From: Tetrastigma voinierianum
Taxonomy: Eukaryota; Streptophyta; Magnoliopsida; Vitales; Vitaceae
Direction of reading: 5' to 3'
DNA: 64,000 nt
NCBI GenBank assembly: GCA_016808115.1
Contig: JAEQBH010004415.1
Span: 1-64,000, forward strand
In this document: one piece after another, positions 47,670 to 60,724 of the stretch
Layout of the letters: each line of letters begins with the position of its first letter
Numbering within the stretch: position 1 is the first letter of the stretch
Notes under the pieces: model-generated
The model's database searches: none
The model's input: only the letters and a program-made list of their open reading frames with translations
What the model was told of the DNA's origin: nothing
Position numbers and translations under genes: made by a program

Positions 47670-49265
47670 TTCAAAGCAGATTGAACAACTAAGAAACTCT
47701 TATCCATAATAGAAGATGGATAAGGAAATGTTCAAATACAATTTTGAGCCAAGAAAACTTAACAAGATCATATTCTGCAAGGTCTTATTTCTTATTTTAG
47801 AAATTAGAACTCACCCCAGGAAGATCGAAATGTTAAGTCGAGCTTAAATCTAGAAGAGTAGACGCTATTCATCTACTATTCCAGATTTAAAATATAGAAT
47901 TACCTTATAAAAAATTCAAAAGATTTAAAGATAAAAAATTTAAATCCAAAAACCCCCTGAGAATAAACAAAATAAAAAACATCATAAAAAGAGGTTAGAT
48001 GTTTCAAATGTGGTCAAGGGTCATATAGCCCCTAATTGTAAAAACAAGGTAAGTGTTTTATCATATAAAGAAGAAGATTATTATTCTGAGAATAATACTT
48101 CATCTTTGGAAACTGATAAATCTCAAACAAATTCTGAAAATGAAAAAGAAATTGAAAAAATAGAAAATTGCTTATGTCAAATAAATATGTTAACGGTGAT
48201 CAAAATTACTTCTTGGAAATGATTGATCGGATAGAAGGCAAAGACTAAAGCAAAATATATAAGAAAGGTTTTAGAACAACAAAATTCAAAACCAAAGCCT
48301 AAATAAATCTATCAAATTTCTTATCAAATAGAAAGATATGTTTCAATATTATAAAAAGCAAGGGAGCACCAACTTTGCAAGATTTGCGGGAAAGTAAAAC
48401 AAATAAAAATTTCAAATAAATGAATTAAAATTGTACACAAAACCTAGAAGAAAGAATAACCAACTTAGAAATCAAAAGAAAGATTTATGAAGAAACAAAT
48501 GAAGAAGTTGAAACTTTTGTACATATTAAGTATGACTATAGTACAAAAACGAGAGATGGTATACAAGATAACTTTTGAGAATCAATCCACGATTACAAAA
48601 AGTTTTTATATTTAATTGATTCGAGAGTGATTTAAATTGTTATCACAGGGAAGGATTAATCCCTACGTATATTTTGCAAAACATCTCAAAGATTATCAAG
48701 CGCTAGTAATGATCCTTTGAAGGTTCCATCTGAAAATACCACAAGGTCATATTTGCAAATGGTATTTGTATTAAAACAATACAAATACCACAGGAGTCAT
48801 ATTTACTTGAAAATGGTATTTGTATTAAAACTTCGATCTTACTAGTCAAAAATATAAGTCATCAAAATTGTTTTTAGGAACTCTTTTCCTAACACAGCAC
48901 ATCCTTTCAAATTGATAATAAGGATTAAAAACTAAATATAATGGTCGAGAATTCTTTTTGAATTTATAGGAAGTATCGAAGTTAAAGAAATAAATCAGTT
49001 CAAGATTTTATTTCTTTACTTCCTTAAAAAACAAAAACATGTAAAATTTCTTGAAAGAAATACAATATATAAGAAAAGCTGAAGAAAATTTACGGTCGAA
49101 CTAAATTCAAATAAGAATAAAAATATCGAAAACAAATGAGCAAATCTTTGTTCTTACATACCAAATGCATTTTTGGAATGAACGACATAATAGTTTCTTT
49201 ACCATATGAAAAGATTTCTCACGAAAAGAGCAAATTCCTACAAAAGCTAGTGTAAGAATTTGTAA
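47670..49265 (+). pseudogene. endogenous pararetrovirus relic, copy 3
   Basis: Restarts at a point equivalent to 4818 in copy 1 (ATG at 47716), then an internal deletion near 47900 joins the first-frame region to a position just before the zinc knuckle. A CCHC zinc knuckle is at 48000-48041, split by one base lost or gained between the second Cys and the His. An acidic linker follows, then a retropepsin-like relic near 48613-48640 whose Asp-Ser-Gly active site is damaged, then a strand-rich protease end, and finally the start of the RT region. LTR H truncates it at 49266. Confidence 0.7.
48000..48222 (+). pseudogene. pararetroviral zinc knuckle and acidic linker relic
   Basis: Cys-x2-Cys in one frame is followed by Gly-His-x4-Cys in the next; the second half is in the open frame 48010-48222. 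The linker is rich in Glu, Ser and Asn. The spacing is that of nucleocapsid CCHC knuckles and is the clearest single mark of a retroelement capsid here. Confidence 0.7.
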
Positions 49266-51306
49266 TGTAAGACTGAGAAATTTAAATTTACGGAATAAAG
49301 GGCAAAATCGTAAATTTTGATTACAAAATTTGTAATTACGATTAAAAAGTCGTGAATTAATTCTACAGATCTCGGATAGTAAACGGTTATGCGGGTTAAG
49401 GTCGTCTCCTTGAGAAATCTAGTTAGCCGCGTAAATTTAAATGAATTTTTACGAGACGGTCGGATCGACACGTTTTGTGGGCATCGTTTCGGGTGCTGTA
49501 AAGCCAGATTTTTCGATCTGACGAAAGTCACATATAGCATGTACTCATGTACCATAAGTAAGTATGAGTAGATAAATGATGAAAATTGACCAGTAGAGAT
49601 AGTCTCTTAGAAGAAATCAAATACGAGAATGAGGACATAATGGGTATTATGGAATTGATTTTTAATTAAAAGCTTACAAGCCAAAATAGTGCACATGGCC
49701 GTCTTCCCAATTCTGAGGAACCAGCGTGATTGCAGGAACGGAGGATGCGAGTGAGCTTTGGGTTGAGAAATGCTTTAGAGGAGAAACTATCCTGCAAAAT
49801 ACGTAGTCGGACAATTGGCGGTCTTGAACCCAAGAAGGAAAATGTTACGCGGGCGAGCTGCGCGTGGATGATTCTATGAGTTTTGACTGGCTTTCACGAG
49901 GTAGGATTTTCCACCTACTTGTGTTTTATTCCCATTTTAAGGGTTTTAGTGTTTGGTTGGTTTGAGGCGTGAGGGCCGTTGATCGATCCCATGGGACCGA
50001 ATTGACAGAATTTCTTTGGGATTTTCTCTTGTGGTAGTATTTGCTCCATGGATGTTAGGGGCTGTTTGATTTGTGATGGATTAATTGTGCATTAAATGCT
50101 TGCTTGATATTCTTTGGGTGGGAATGGCCGTGGATTGCGGGTTCACTAGGTGAGCCAGGTGTTTTTGTGATTTTCCGGGGAATAGTAAAGCAGGGGTTTA
50201 CTATTCCCGAATAGTGTTCTAAAAATATATATTTTTGTGTAGAAGCCCATTGTTGGCAGAGTGAACAAAATTAAATTACTCGTGTATGATCGATAGCCCA
50301 GTGAGCTAATTTTTGATGTGTAAATTTAAAAAGTTTTATGTAAAATATATTCATGTATATTTACATGTGATTTAGACTAATTTGAGACAAACATACATGC
50401 ATTCCATATACCTTTGGAACATCCTAGGAATATAGGAATGAGAGTGCATGAGATAGTCCCCAGAAAGCAGGTTCGGAGGGTAGTCTAAAATGTAAAGTGC
50501 TCCGGAGGGTAGTCAAACTAAATATATATCAACCGTCGGAGGCGGCCCGGTTGATATTTATTCATCGGAGGGTAGTCCATGAGCCAAAGAATATATCATA
50601 GTCGGATGACCGAGTTTATATTTATTTGTGGAGGGTAGTCCACGAACAATTAATATATATCAATGAGTGGAGCGGCGATTGATATATTCATCGGAGGTTG
50701 CCCACTAATAAATTAAAATTCTCATCGAGGAAGCTTGGCGAGTGTGAGAGAGTCGAAGTGAGGGCTCGGGATGCGAGTTGATCACGTAGACATTCAAGTA
50801 GGATAATGCATTGTACAGATCATTTTGTTTAAATTGGAACATTACCTTTGCACTTGGGTGGTGATGGCCAGCAGGGGCGATTCTCTGCGGGCTTTAGCTC
50901 ACCTGGAATCGTGGGATCCTTTTTACGGTACGGGAGTAGTGCGAGGAGACGGATTAGATCCTTGAGGTTGTATTGATAAGGTTGTATTTGATTTATATAC
51001 ATGTATTAGAATTTCTCTATTTTAATGTATGTATTGTATAAGGTAAAAATATATTAACTCTTAAAACTATTGGATATAGTTTGGATATGTTGTGTTAGTC
51101 TGATTGATGGAGCCCCAGTGCCGTATTGGATATATATGTGCATATATTGTTGATTGGGACAGGTTTATCGGGTTTTGTATTTGGGTAGAGCTCCACGTCC
51201 ACAAGGGAGGGCTGCTATTTTCTAAGTGGTGTCGACGGCAGAGCCTCCACTTATGTTAAAGTGGGATTGTGAGGGTAGTCAGCGGACCCCGGGTTTGAGC
51301 GTCACA
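49266..51306 (+). mobile_element. LTR H, alpha group, 5' LTR
   Basis: From TGTAAGACTGAGAAATTT to GGGTTTGAGCGTCACA, followed by a primer site, so a 5' LTR. Carries a form of the C/F-type block (GGCCGTCTTCCC near 49698). It is inserted in the RT part of pararetrovirus copy 3. Its internal region is broken off after about 200 bp by LTR I; any 3' LTR is outside the window. Confidence 0.85.
50510..50720 (+). repeat. three-unit hairpin array of LTR H
   Basis: The first unit is perfect over ATATCAACCG and CGGTTGATAT. Two further units are worn, with the CATCGGAGGGTAGTCC-type spacer retained. Confidence 0.8.
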
Positions 51307-51512
51307 GCTTGGTATCAGGCTTGGGTATCTGAGTACCTAGGGAGCTCGGGTAGGGTATCCATCTCACCACTAGGTGGTTTGATGTGGAGACAGGTGAGTG
51401 GAAATATGGATGGAGGATTTGGAGCTTAGGCCGTGGTTGAGGAAGAACATCACCCACTCGGGTGTGGTATGATGTAGAGTTAGGCATGGATTACCTGGGA
51501 GGCACGGGAGAG
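51307..51512 (+). mobile_element. short leader remnant of element H
   Basis: Primer site then the GGGAGCTCGGGTAGGGTATC and GGCTTAGGCCGTGG segments found in the other leaders, cut at 51513 by the reverse LTR I. Confidence 0.75.
51310..51321 (+). promoter_or_regulatory. primer-binding site after LTR H
   Basis: TGGTATCAGGCT, three bases after the LTR end. It matches the plant initiator tRNA-Met complement TGGTATCAGAGC with two bases lost. It sets the element's orientation as +. Confidence 0.8.
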
Positions 51513-54500
51513 TGGCGCGGCGCCCCCGAGGCCGGGGTCAGGTGAGCTGCCGGAGTCAGCCGCGGAGGCTACAGAGTGGATGTCGGGCCACAGGCCCCAC
51601 CTGAATCGGGCGGGGGAGTCTCCCGCTGGCTGTGGGGGCTCTGCCCGAAGCCACAAAACACATCAAGCAACCTGCATTTACCTGTCCCCGAGCAGTCCAG
51701 TATATGCAATATGTGTGCGACTTGGAACCTCGCTAACTCATAAAGCACATATCCATTCTCCAATTATCCTCCAATAATTACATAGTTGATTTCACTTTTA
51801 TACAAGCATATATTAACATCTACAAGTCTAATACATGTTATGTCCCAGAAACCATCAAAATCATGAGCAGGCATCTTCAAAATGAATTATCTTCTCGAGC
51901 GCTCCATGTACCTGAAAAATAAAGGGGGGTCCCACGACGGGGTGAGCTAAAGCTCAGTAGGAGAATGCGCCACACAAGTGGTACTCACAAGGTATGCGTG
52001 CCTCAAAAACAAGCACACACTTTCAGTAAATACATGATCCTGCGAATGTCTACATGTCATCCCAGCATCACGAGTCCTCACGGACTCACTCACACTTGCC
52101 TAAGCCATGTATGAAAATAATCATTTCAAAACAAAACTTTTGTTTTGTTGAAAATATACTCTGAAATATTGATGAAAATATGGGACTACCCTCGGTGAAT
52201 TGGTTGGTAATTTGTCCAGAAGCAGTCATAGTCCTCATCGAAATGATCACATTTGGCCACATCTCAATGATTCTCGGAATATCATCTGTGAAATTCCCTT
52301 TACCGCAAACATCAGTTTTACAAAAATACCTTTACATCATGCACTCACACACCTAATTCTAGGCTACCGGTGCATATGAAAATGCGGCTTATGCCATTCA
52401 AAATCATTTACAATATGTCAATATGCATATTTTCAATCGAGCTATAATTACACGCATGTAAATTCCAACACATCAGCATCACCCAATTTAGCTCACTTGA
52501 GCAATTCACTTAATTTTATCTCCAATGGCACATGCTCACGATTATATTCCATATAATTGAGCAAATCCTGCAAATTTTATTCTGATATCCTATACACAAT
52601 TATATTATAATTGTGACCACCATCATTAATCCTCATTAGCATTAACCTATTGATTTCTACACCACACCAACTCAAGCCATTCATTTCATACCATTTCATA
52701 CCAAAACACATGGGCCGATTTTATCTAATTTACACAACGAGACTGATTTTAACGATCCGAAACCCAGCCGATGGAAATTTGTCCACGTGTGACGCCCCCA
52801 AAACCGAAGTCAGATTGACTACCGTCGACCGTGAATACAAGTGGAGAATTAAAAACCACTTTAGAAAATCGACGAGTCTCGCACAATGGGAACTCTGCAG
52901 ATACATAACACAAGTAACTTTGTCTGAAACGATCCAGTATGTGTGATATATATCCTGACATGAGTAAAATTGCCTCTTGGGCTTATGAAACCAATACTCA
53001 TAAAATCAATTATCGCAACTATTCTTCAATTTATCTCTGATAATTCAATAGTTATTAACACTTTTGTTTTATCTGAACATATATTAAAATCTGTTCTAAT
53101 ACATGTATGTCGAAAAACATCGAAACCCTGGCTTTGGCTTCTTGAAATCAACCTCAAAAAATGAAATTTGTCTCCTCGAAGCTCTGCGTACTGAAAAATA
53201 AAGGGGATCCACGGCGGGAGTGAGCTAAAGCTCGGTAGGAATCGCCCCGAGTGGGCTACTCACCACCTAAGTGCGGTGCAATGCTCCCAGTAAACACACA
53301 CTCAGTAAATACATGATCTACTTGAATGTCTACATGATCACCCGTATCGCGCACAGTCCTCGCAAACTCACTCACACTTGCCTAAGCCATGCATGAGGAA
53401 AATAATCATTTTCAAAACAAAACTTTTGTTCTTGAAAATGTACTACTAAATATTGGTAAAATATGGGACTACCCTCAGGGTGAATTGGTTGTTGAGCTTT
53501 AAAACAGTCATGGTCCTCATCAAGTGATACATTGGCCCACGTCTCGGCCCAATTCTCCGAATATCATCGCTTTGAAATTCCTTTATGACAATATCCGTTT
53601 TTATAAAAATACCTTGTCATACACTCACCTAACTCTAGATTTTTCGGTGCATATGAAATGCATTATGCCATTTTCAAATTATTTACAATAATAATGATAT
53701 GCATATTTCAATCAACTACAATTACCATAACATGTAATTCCAACACATCAATCATCACCCGATTTGCTTTCAGTAGGCAAATCATAATCATCACCAATGG
53801 CTTACAACACAATTTAATTCTATATAATTGCGTCATTGTGTTAACACCTCAAGCATTAACCTAATAATTCTTTGATCAACCAACTCTCCCAATTAATTCC
53901 TACACATACCAAGCCATTCAATTCACACAATTTCAATGCCAAAACACATGGACCTTTATGGTCATTTCACACAAACCTGGGACTGTTTTTAACGGTCCAA
54001 GGAAGCAACAGTGGGGTACGTCGCGGCGGCCCACATATCGATCTCAGTTTCACTTTTTAGAATAGAGATTTCTTACCCATTAAAATTCTCATAAACACCC
54101 AAATCATAATTTATTGAATAAATTATGCAAAAGGACCCATAACGATCCGTAACGATTAATGCAGGTACTTGAAGTAAACAAAATTCTAACACTTCGGTCC
54201 CGTGTTTTAGGGGCCGATCAAGCGGTACCATTCCGGCCTTTATCATCTCGACATGCATTTAATGCAAATTCCACACAAACAGCCCACTTCGGTTCTGGCG
54301 ATCCACGACTTGACCAATCTCAAAGAAATTCCTGATTCGGTCCCGAGTTTTGGGAGCGATCAAGCATGACCCCTCACGGCCTCGAGAACCAAGCAGAAAC
54401 ATCGAAAAACCCTTAAAATGGGAATAAAAGCATAAGTAAGGAAAATCCTACCTCTTGGGTTGTCAAAACTTCGCAATTCCAGGGTCCACGCGTAGCATGC

Positions 54501-56137
54501 TCCGCGTAGAACGTTCCCTTCTTGCTCAGTCGGCGTGGCCGATTAGATCTTGAGATCTTAGAGAGAAGCACTCTCTCCTCTCTCTAAAAAGCTCTCAAAA
54601 ACCTAAGCTACTGCATCACTCCGAAATGAGCTCTCCCACGTTTGTGCTTTGATTTAACAAAGGAGATGAAACCTTATTCTCTAATTTGGCATCTAGTCAC
54701 TTAAAATCAATTTCTATAATACCCATTATGTCCCTCTTTACCAAGTTTGTGTCGGCCTCCCTCGGCCGTCCATTTTCTATCAATTTATCTACTCATACCA
54801 CTTGCTAATTTTTTATAGTACATGTTATATGTGCCTTTCGATCGCATCAAAATGATTTACGACACGAGAATGCGATGCCTCGAAAAAGCGTCTTAGGCTC
54901 AAATGTCGACAAATTAGAAATTTTACGTGCTAACTGGTTTGGCGAGGTGATGGCGATGCAGAATCGTTTTGATAATCCGAGGTCTAGAAATTAATTACGG
55001 ACTTTTAACCGTAATTAAATTTTATAATCAAAATTACGATTTGCCCTTATTAAGAAATTGGAATTTCTGGGTCTTACCACGGGCAGCCCTTGTCAACCAC
55101 CGGTTTCACCTTTTGGAGCAGAATTTCTTACCATTTCTATCTTATAAACACGAAGCATAATTATTCCAACCCTAACGTGACAGTTTTGAACACATCACGA
55201 ATGGCAAAAAGCCTCCAAAATTCCCTACAATTTCCGTCCACATGTTTTAGAAGTGATCAATGGCCACATTCCCAGCCTTTATCATACAATTACATGATTT
55301 AAAGTAAAAATTACGGAATTTAAGAGACCCCAAATGACCCCTAATTTTAGGCGATTCACGGCCACAGAATCGAGAAAATTCAACAATTCGGTCCCATGTT
55401 TTGGGGACGATCAAAGCCCGACCCCTCACGGCCTCAAACTACTTAGAAACATCGAAAAACCATACAAAAATGGGAATAAGCGCAAGTAGGAGAAAATCCT
55501 ACCTCTTTGAGGTTATCAAAGAAACTACCATGAGGCAGAGTGCAGCGTGGCACGCTCAGCGTGAAACGTTCTCCTTCTGCTCAGTCGAAATCCAGCGGTC
55601 GATCGCGTGTATTTCTGAGAGAAGTCAGAGACTCTCTCTTTAGAATCACCATTTTGGTCTCTCCCACTCTTGCATCTCACGAGCTATTTACATTTTTTGC
55701 CTTTGTTTTTGAGTAGAGAAGATGATGTCTTCTTCTCAAAATTACAAGTTAAGTCCCTCATTTAATCCAATTAATTCCCTTCTTTTTGCAGTTTGATATT
55801 CGGCACTACCTCTGTGATCCGTTTTTCATCATTCTCTACTCATTACCACTTATGGCACATGAGTACATGCTATGTGTGCCTTTCGTCGCATCGAAAATCG
55901 ATTCTGGCTGCGGAAATGATGCCTCGAAACGTGCCGACTCAGGGCGTCTCGACAAATTGCGGGAATTTTACGTCTTAACTAGATTTTGCGAGACCGATTC
56001 AGCAGTGAAAATCTGGATTTAGGTAAACCAGAGATCCTAGAAAATTAATTATGGATTTTTGCTTAGTAATTAAGAATTTTGTAATCAAAGTACGATTTTG
56101 CCCTTATTCGAGAAATTGGAATTTCTAGGGTCTTACA
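51513..56137 (-). mobile_element. LTR I, beta group, reversed, split by LTR J
   Basis: First part 51513-52787 begins TGGCGCGGCGCCCCC; second part 55082-56137 ends GGGTCTTACA. The two parts join to a normal beta LTR of about 2.3 kb when LTR J is removed. The beta-type segment TTTCAAAACAAAACTTTTG is at 52125. It lies in the leader of element H. Flanks (GAGAG and AGAAC) give no clear target duplication. Confidence 0.85.
52788..55076 (-). mobile_element. LTR J, beta group, reversed, nested in LTR I
   Basis: Starts TGTGACGCCCCCAAAACCG and ends GGGTCTTA (the last CA lost). The target duplication CCACG is at 52783-52787 and 55077-55081. In LTR G the uninterrupted target reads GTGGGCTGTCACGGGCAGCC at 38600. 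A second-generation insertion into an LTR of its own group. Confidence 0.9.
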
Positions 56138-56143
56138 AGAACA

Positions 56144-58156
56144 TGTAAGACTCGAAATTCAAATACAGAGCAAGCAAAATCGCTAATTTGACCACAAAAT
56201 TATGGTACGGTTAAAGAATCGTGATAACCTAGATCTCGGATGTGAAAGCAGAGTTAGTGGAGATACTCGCAGAAATCGCTCAGCTTTATCTAAAAATTTC
56301 GCAGTTCTTGAACGTCGAGGCTCGGCTGCATTTGGCGTCACGTCTTGTAAATCGGGAACCACAAACCTGCGGCAAAAAAATCATGTACCACATAAAGTGG
56401 TATGAATCAGAAGAAATGATGAAAATGAATGAAAAACTAGAATAGTCTTGAATGTCAAAAACGCTAGGAGAAAGAAGGAATTAGTATTTAATTGTAAATG
56501 ATAATAAAGCAAAGTGTAGAACTTGGAGTGGTCTTCTTCTCCAAATATTAAAAGTGAGCAAAAACGGGCAGAAGAGGGGGCTTGACGTAGAGAGGAGCAG
56601 ATTGAGAGAAATTTAGAGAGAGAGAGTACTTCTCTCTAGAAATCTGTAGCGATCAGAGCGGAGTCGGCGATGCCGGCGAAGGAGAAATGTTCTGCAGCGG
56701 GACAAACTCGTGGACTCCAGATGGTGGTTTCTTGAGCTCTCGGTGGGATTTGCTGCTCCTACTGGGTTTTATTCCCCGGCCCTGTGTTGTTCGAATGTTT
56801 GAGAGTCGATTGGGGCCATTGGGGCGTTGGATGATCCCAAAACGTAGGACAATTAACTCTACAAATTTTTTAAACCAAATGGGCCGGCGCGTGGCACGCT
56901 CCACGGTATATGGGTATGAGAGATGGGTTGGTGAGGTGTGAATCATGTATTGGTTGTTTTTGCTTGAGGCGGTATTGGCCATTCTAAATGCGGGTTCAAA
57001 GAAATATGAACCTAGGATTAATTGAGTGTCGAGAACGATAAACCCTAGGGTTTTCTTGTTCTAAGGAATAATAATCAATGTATTTTTAGGAAAATACGTG
57101 TTTGGTTAGTAATTCGGATGTAGTGCTTATGTTTGGTATTAGTAGTGAGCTAATTTTGGTGTTTGAAATGATAAATTACATAACATGTTTGTTGATTTAA
57201 TTTTAATGTGAATATATTTGTGTTATATATTTGCATGTGATTAGGCGTGGAATTGTACATGCATTCCATATACCTTTGGATCACCTAGGATTATAGGAGT
57301 GAGTGCATGAGATGAGTATAGAGGAAAATGGTTCGGAGGGTAGTCTAAAATATAAATTATCGGAGGGTAGTCCACAAACTTAAAATATCAATCGTCGGAG
57401 CGGCCCAATTGATATTCATCGGAGGGTAGTCCACAAACTTAAAATATCAATCGTCGGGCTTGATTGATATTCATGGTGAATCCCTGAGCAATTTATATAT
57501 CAATCGTCGGAGGCGACCCATTGATATATATACATCGGAGGTTGTCCACTAATTAATATTAATTCTCATACAAGGCTTAGGCGAGTGTGAGGAAATTCGG
57601 TGAGACTTTCGGGATGCGAGTTGGTCATGTAAGACATTCAAGTAGGATCATGCATTTGCTTGAATGTGTGTTTACTTTAGACATTGCGTACTTGGATGAG
57701 CGGTAGCCCATAGGGAAAATCTCCTCTTGAGCTTTAGCTCACCGGTGTGGGATCCCCCTTTGTTTACAGTACAAGGGCGTGCGAGAGGGACGGCTCGTCC
57801 TGGGATTTATCGTGAAGAGAGTCGGGATGTGGCTTTGGTGGTTGTACACATGTATTAGAGACCGCTACGTTTAATATATGTATTGTTTAAGAGTAAAAAT
57901 ATTAACTCTTGTAACTGGAGTATATAGTTGAGTTTTCGCCAGTTGGCATGTTACGGTGAGTGCGTTTGTGGGCCCAAGTGGCCGTATTGGATATCCTCAT
58001 TGTATATATTGGACTGTTTGGGACCAGGTATATCACAGTCTTGTATTTGGTAGGCTCCCGGTACAAAGGGGCTGATTTTTAAGTGGTGTCGGTTAACGGA
58101 GCATCCCTGTGTCCATGAGTTGACGGGTGGTCGCGGACCCCGGGTTTGGGGCGTGA
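56144..58156 (+). mobile_element. LTR K, alpha group, 5' LTR of the third element
   Basis: From TGTAAGACTCGAAATTC to CCCCGGGTTTGGGGCGTGA, followed by a worn primer site. Its block at 56515-56560 differs from both the C/F and D/E types, so it is a third lineage. Starts 6 bp after LTR I ends. Confidence 0.85.
57340..57560 (+). repeat. hairpin array of LTR K
   Basis: Three units. In the first, ATATCAAT and ATTGATAT arms carry the T-A version of the covarying pair, around CGTCGGAGCGGCCCA. The third reads ATATATCAAT with ATTGATATATA. Spacers CATCGGAGGGTAGTCCACAA are nearly identical between units. Confidence 0.8.
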
Positions 58157-58170
58157 CTTAGTATCGGAGC
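58157..58170 (+). promoter_or_regulatory. worn primer-binding site of the third element
   Basis: CTTAGTATCGGAGC in place of TTGGTATCAGAGC, with two substitutions. Position right after the LTR end supports the call. Confidence 0.7.
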
Positions 58171-60300
58171 TTAGGTATCTGAATACCTGGGAGCTCGGTT
58201 TGGTATCCATGCCACAAGGTGGTATGGTGTGGAGTATCAGAGTTTATGAGATTTTGTGGATAGAAAAATTGGGCTTAGGCCATGGTTGAGAAGAGCATCA
58301 CCACTAGGTGTGGTTTGATGTTGAGTTAGGTATGGGATTGCCTAGAAATCACGGGACAAACTAGGACACTGAGTGCAGTGTGTTGAGGTGTTTTGTGTGA
58401 TTGATGGTGTTGTGAATGTTTGATAAATGGTATGTATATGTTAGCATGTGTTGGTGTGTGCTTGTGATTAGCATAGATGGAGTTAAAGAATATCTTAGAA
58501 AAATATTTGGAGTGTACTGTGTACAAAACTAGAATAAAGAGAATAAATGAAAGTAAATTGAAAGAATTTATTTGGTTTAGAGGTGAAAAAAAAAATTTTA
58601 ATTTTTAAGGTTTTACTGTGTAAAACTGAAGAAAATTAAATTAAATAAAATTTTCAAAATTTGTTTGGGATGTTAAGGAAAGTGAGAAAAATTTTAAAGC
58701 AAAGAAATAAATTTTCAAATTTATTTGGTTATATGGAGGAGAAAGAACTTAATTTTCTAAGATTTTACAAGTGGTAAATTGAAAATGGAAAGAAAATAAA
58801 TTTTTATAAATTTATTTGAAAGTGGAGAAAATTTTTCGGTGAAAAGCTGGAAAAGGAAGAAATAAATTTTATAAATTTATTTGGTTATGAAGTGAAAATA
58901 ATTTCTAAGGTTTTATATGGTATAAAATTTAAGAAAAAGGGGTTAAATAAATTTTTATAAATTTATTTGAGTATTAAAGAGTGTGGAAAAAAATGATTTT
59001 AGTGATTTTTAGTGATTTTTCCAATTTCTGGAAATAAATGAAAAAAAAAATCATTTATAATGAAAAACGAAAATTTTTTTTTGGTGCAGAAATTTTGAAG
59101 GGCTACTGCCCAGTTTGTATTGTGAGAGAGAAAGAAAAAAAAAATATTATATTGCAAGAATTTAATTGTATTTACAGCATGGAGCGTGGAGTTCTTTGGG
59201 AAAGTGTATTGATACACTATGTTGTGTTGCGACGGGTGGAGTTAGGCGAGGGTCAGTGTATCACTGTCTCGGGTTAGGAGTATTGTGGTGGGAGAGCGGG
59301 AGGGGAAGGCGTGTCCTTGATCTGAAAAAAAAAAATTGTATTGCGTGAAGGGCTAGGCTGGCTGGGCTGGGCTGTTTGGGCGTCTTGCCCAGTGTGGGGC
59401 GGCCTTGAGCGTATCTTTGGGGCGCGAGGAGCAGCGTGAGCGCCCAGAAGTCCGCCAGCGAAGGCCCAGCACGCAGCGGCGGCCCAGCGAGGCGCGTGGG
59501 CGCGCGCGAGGCTTTCGCGGGCGCGCCCAGCGGTAGCAGCGGCCTTGAAGGCCCAGCGCCTGATGCCTGGCGAGGCTGCGGCGGCGTACGCGCGGCTGGC
59601 GTGGCCAGGCGGCCCGAGCCACCGCGGCTTTGGCGCCTTGAGCTGGCAGGCGTACTTTTCCGGTGCACTGACTTATTTCGCCCGGTTCTTGACTTCCGAT
59701 ATTTTTCTGAGTCGGTAAATAGACTCTTGTTCATTGTAAAATAAAATTTTTTCAAAAAAATAATAATAATAATAATATTTATTAACTTGAAATAAAATCA
59801 AATAAAATCAAATAAAATCAGAAAATAGGAATTTGATAAAATTTTGAAAAAATAAAATTTTTAAATAAAATTTTGAAAAATAAAATTTTATTGAAAACAA
59901 TATTTTAAACGCGAAATTGATTGCGTATACACTGAGTATGTGTATGATTAGTGTCTCGGGGCTGTGGTTATGCCTTAGAGATACTGTATTGGATTTAACT
60001 ACCATTTGAAATGGTGATTGCGCGGTAGTTGCGTACAAAATTATATGCATGGTGTAATGCGTATAGGAAAAGGGTGAATGCTAAGGTTAGGGATTACGAC
60101 CTTAGGGATTTGGGTACTGAAATGAACAAGAAATCTTAGAATTTTATCGGAATAAATGAATTGAGTGGTTGGAATTTAGCGCCATAGGGAAATGGCTTGG
60201 TCAATTCATGGTTGTCAAATCTATTAGTAATCAGCATCTGCATTACTAGTTAGACTGAAATGGAAGCTAAATGACTCTTGTTGCCATGTTAATTGTGTAA
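58171..60300 (+). mobile_element. leader of the third element
   Basis: The most complete leader: shared segments near 58180-58360, A-rich palindromic array 58550-59060, GC-rich island 59340-59660, AT-rich AAATAAAATTTTGAAAAAT stretch 59740-59910, then GTATACACTGAGTATGTGTA at 59924, ending at the gag ATG. No conserved open frame; about 2.1 kb untranslated. Confidence 0.75.
59340..59660. repeat. GC- and CpG-rich island in the third leader
   Basis: GCGC-, GGCCCAGCG- and GGCGCGCG-rich sequence. Frames on both strands (for example 59261-59755 reverse, 164 aa, Pro/Ala/Arg-rich) are not shared with the other islands and are compositional. Confidence 0.75.
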
Positions 60301-60680
60301 ATGGCTAGTAGAGGACGAGGACGTAGAGGACGTCCACGGGGCACTGGTCAAGCACCACCGGCAATTGACATTTGCCGACTTACTTGATCGGCGGACGCTG
60401 TGAGTAGAGTAGGTGTTGCGTGGCTTGTTATCGCACCGGCTAGCATAGCGGGTAGTCGGGGAGATCCTAAGTAACCGGAGGTTTGGGACGTATCATCCTC
60501 GACGTACACGGGGAAAAGATGGAGTGGTGGTAGACCATTGGTTCATGTAGAACGAGAAAGTGTTAGAGGCTATGGAGACTACCTCTGACGCGACCAGGAT
60601 TAGACTAGCTGCGTTCTAGCTAGAGAATGAGGCCCGAATATGGTGGAAATGGACAAGGACCTCTAGAGACCTTAGAGGAG
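60301..60680 (+). pseudogene. gag: gag N-terminus and capsid relic (third element)
   Basis: The ATG at 60301 starts Met-Ala-Ser-Arg-Gly-Arg-Gly-Arg-Arg-Gly-Arg-Pro-Arg-Gly, the basic start usual in plant chromovirus gag. At about 60529-60660 the capsid reads HWFM then a stop, NEKVLEAMETTSDATRIRLA, a stop, then Glu-Ala-Arg-Ile-Trp-Trp-Lys-Trp, a conserved gag signature. Two in-frame stops show it is dead. The rest of gag is not here but after RT. Confidence 0.8.
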
Positions 60681-60724
60681 CCGTTGTACGTGAGTTCTTC
60701 CCTAGGGATTAGGGCGAAAATAGG

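Noticed and set aside
51310..51321. Possible tRNA gene because of tRNA-Met complementarity
   Set aside because: Only the 3'-end complement is present; no cloverleaf. It is a primer-binding site.
59261..59755. 164-aa Pro/Ala/Arg-rich reverse frame and its opposite-strand partners, also at 22085-22394 and 30408-30780
   Set aside because: Produced by GC-rich composition of the leader island; not conserved between the three copies.
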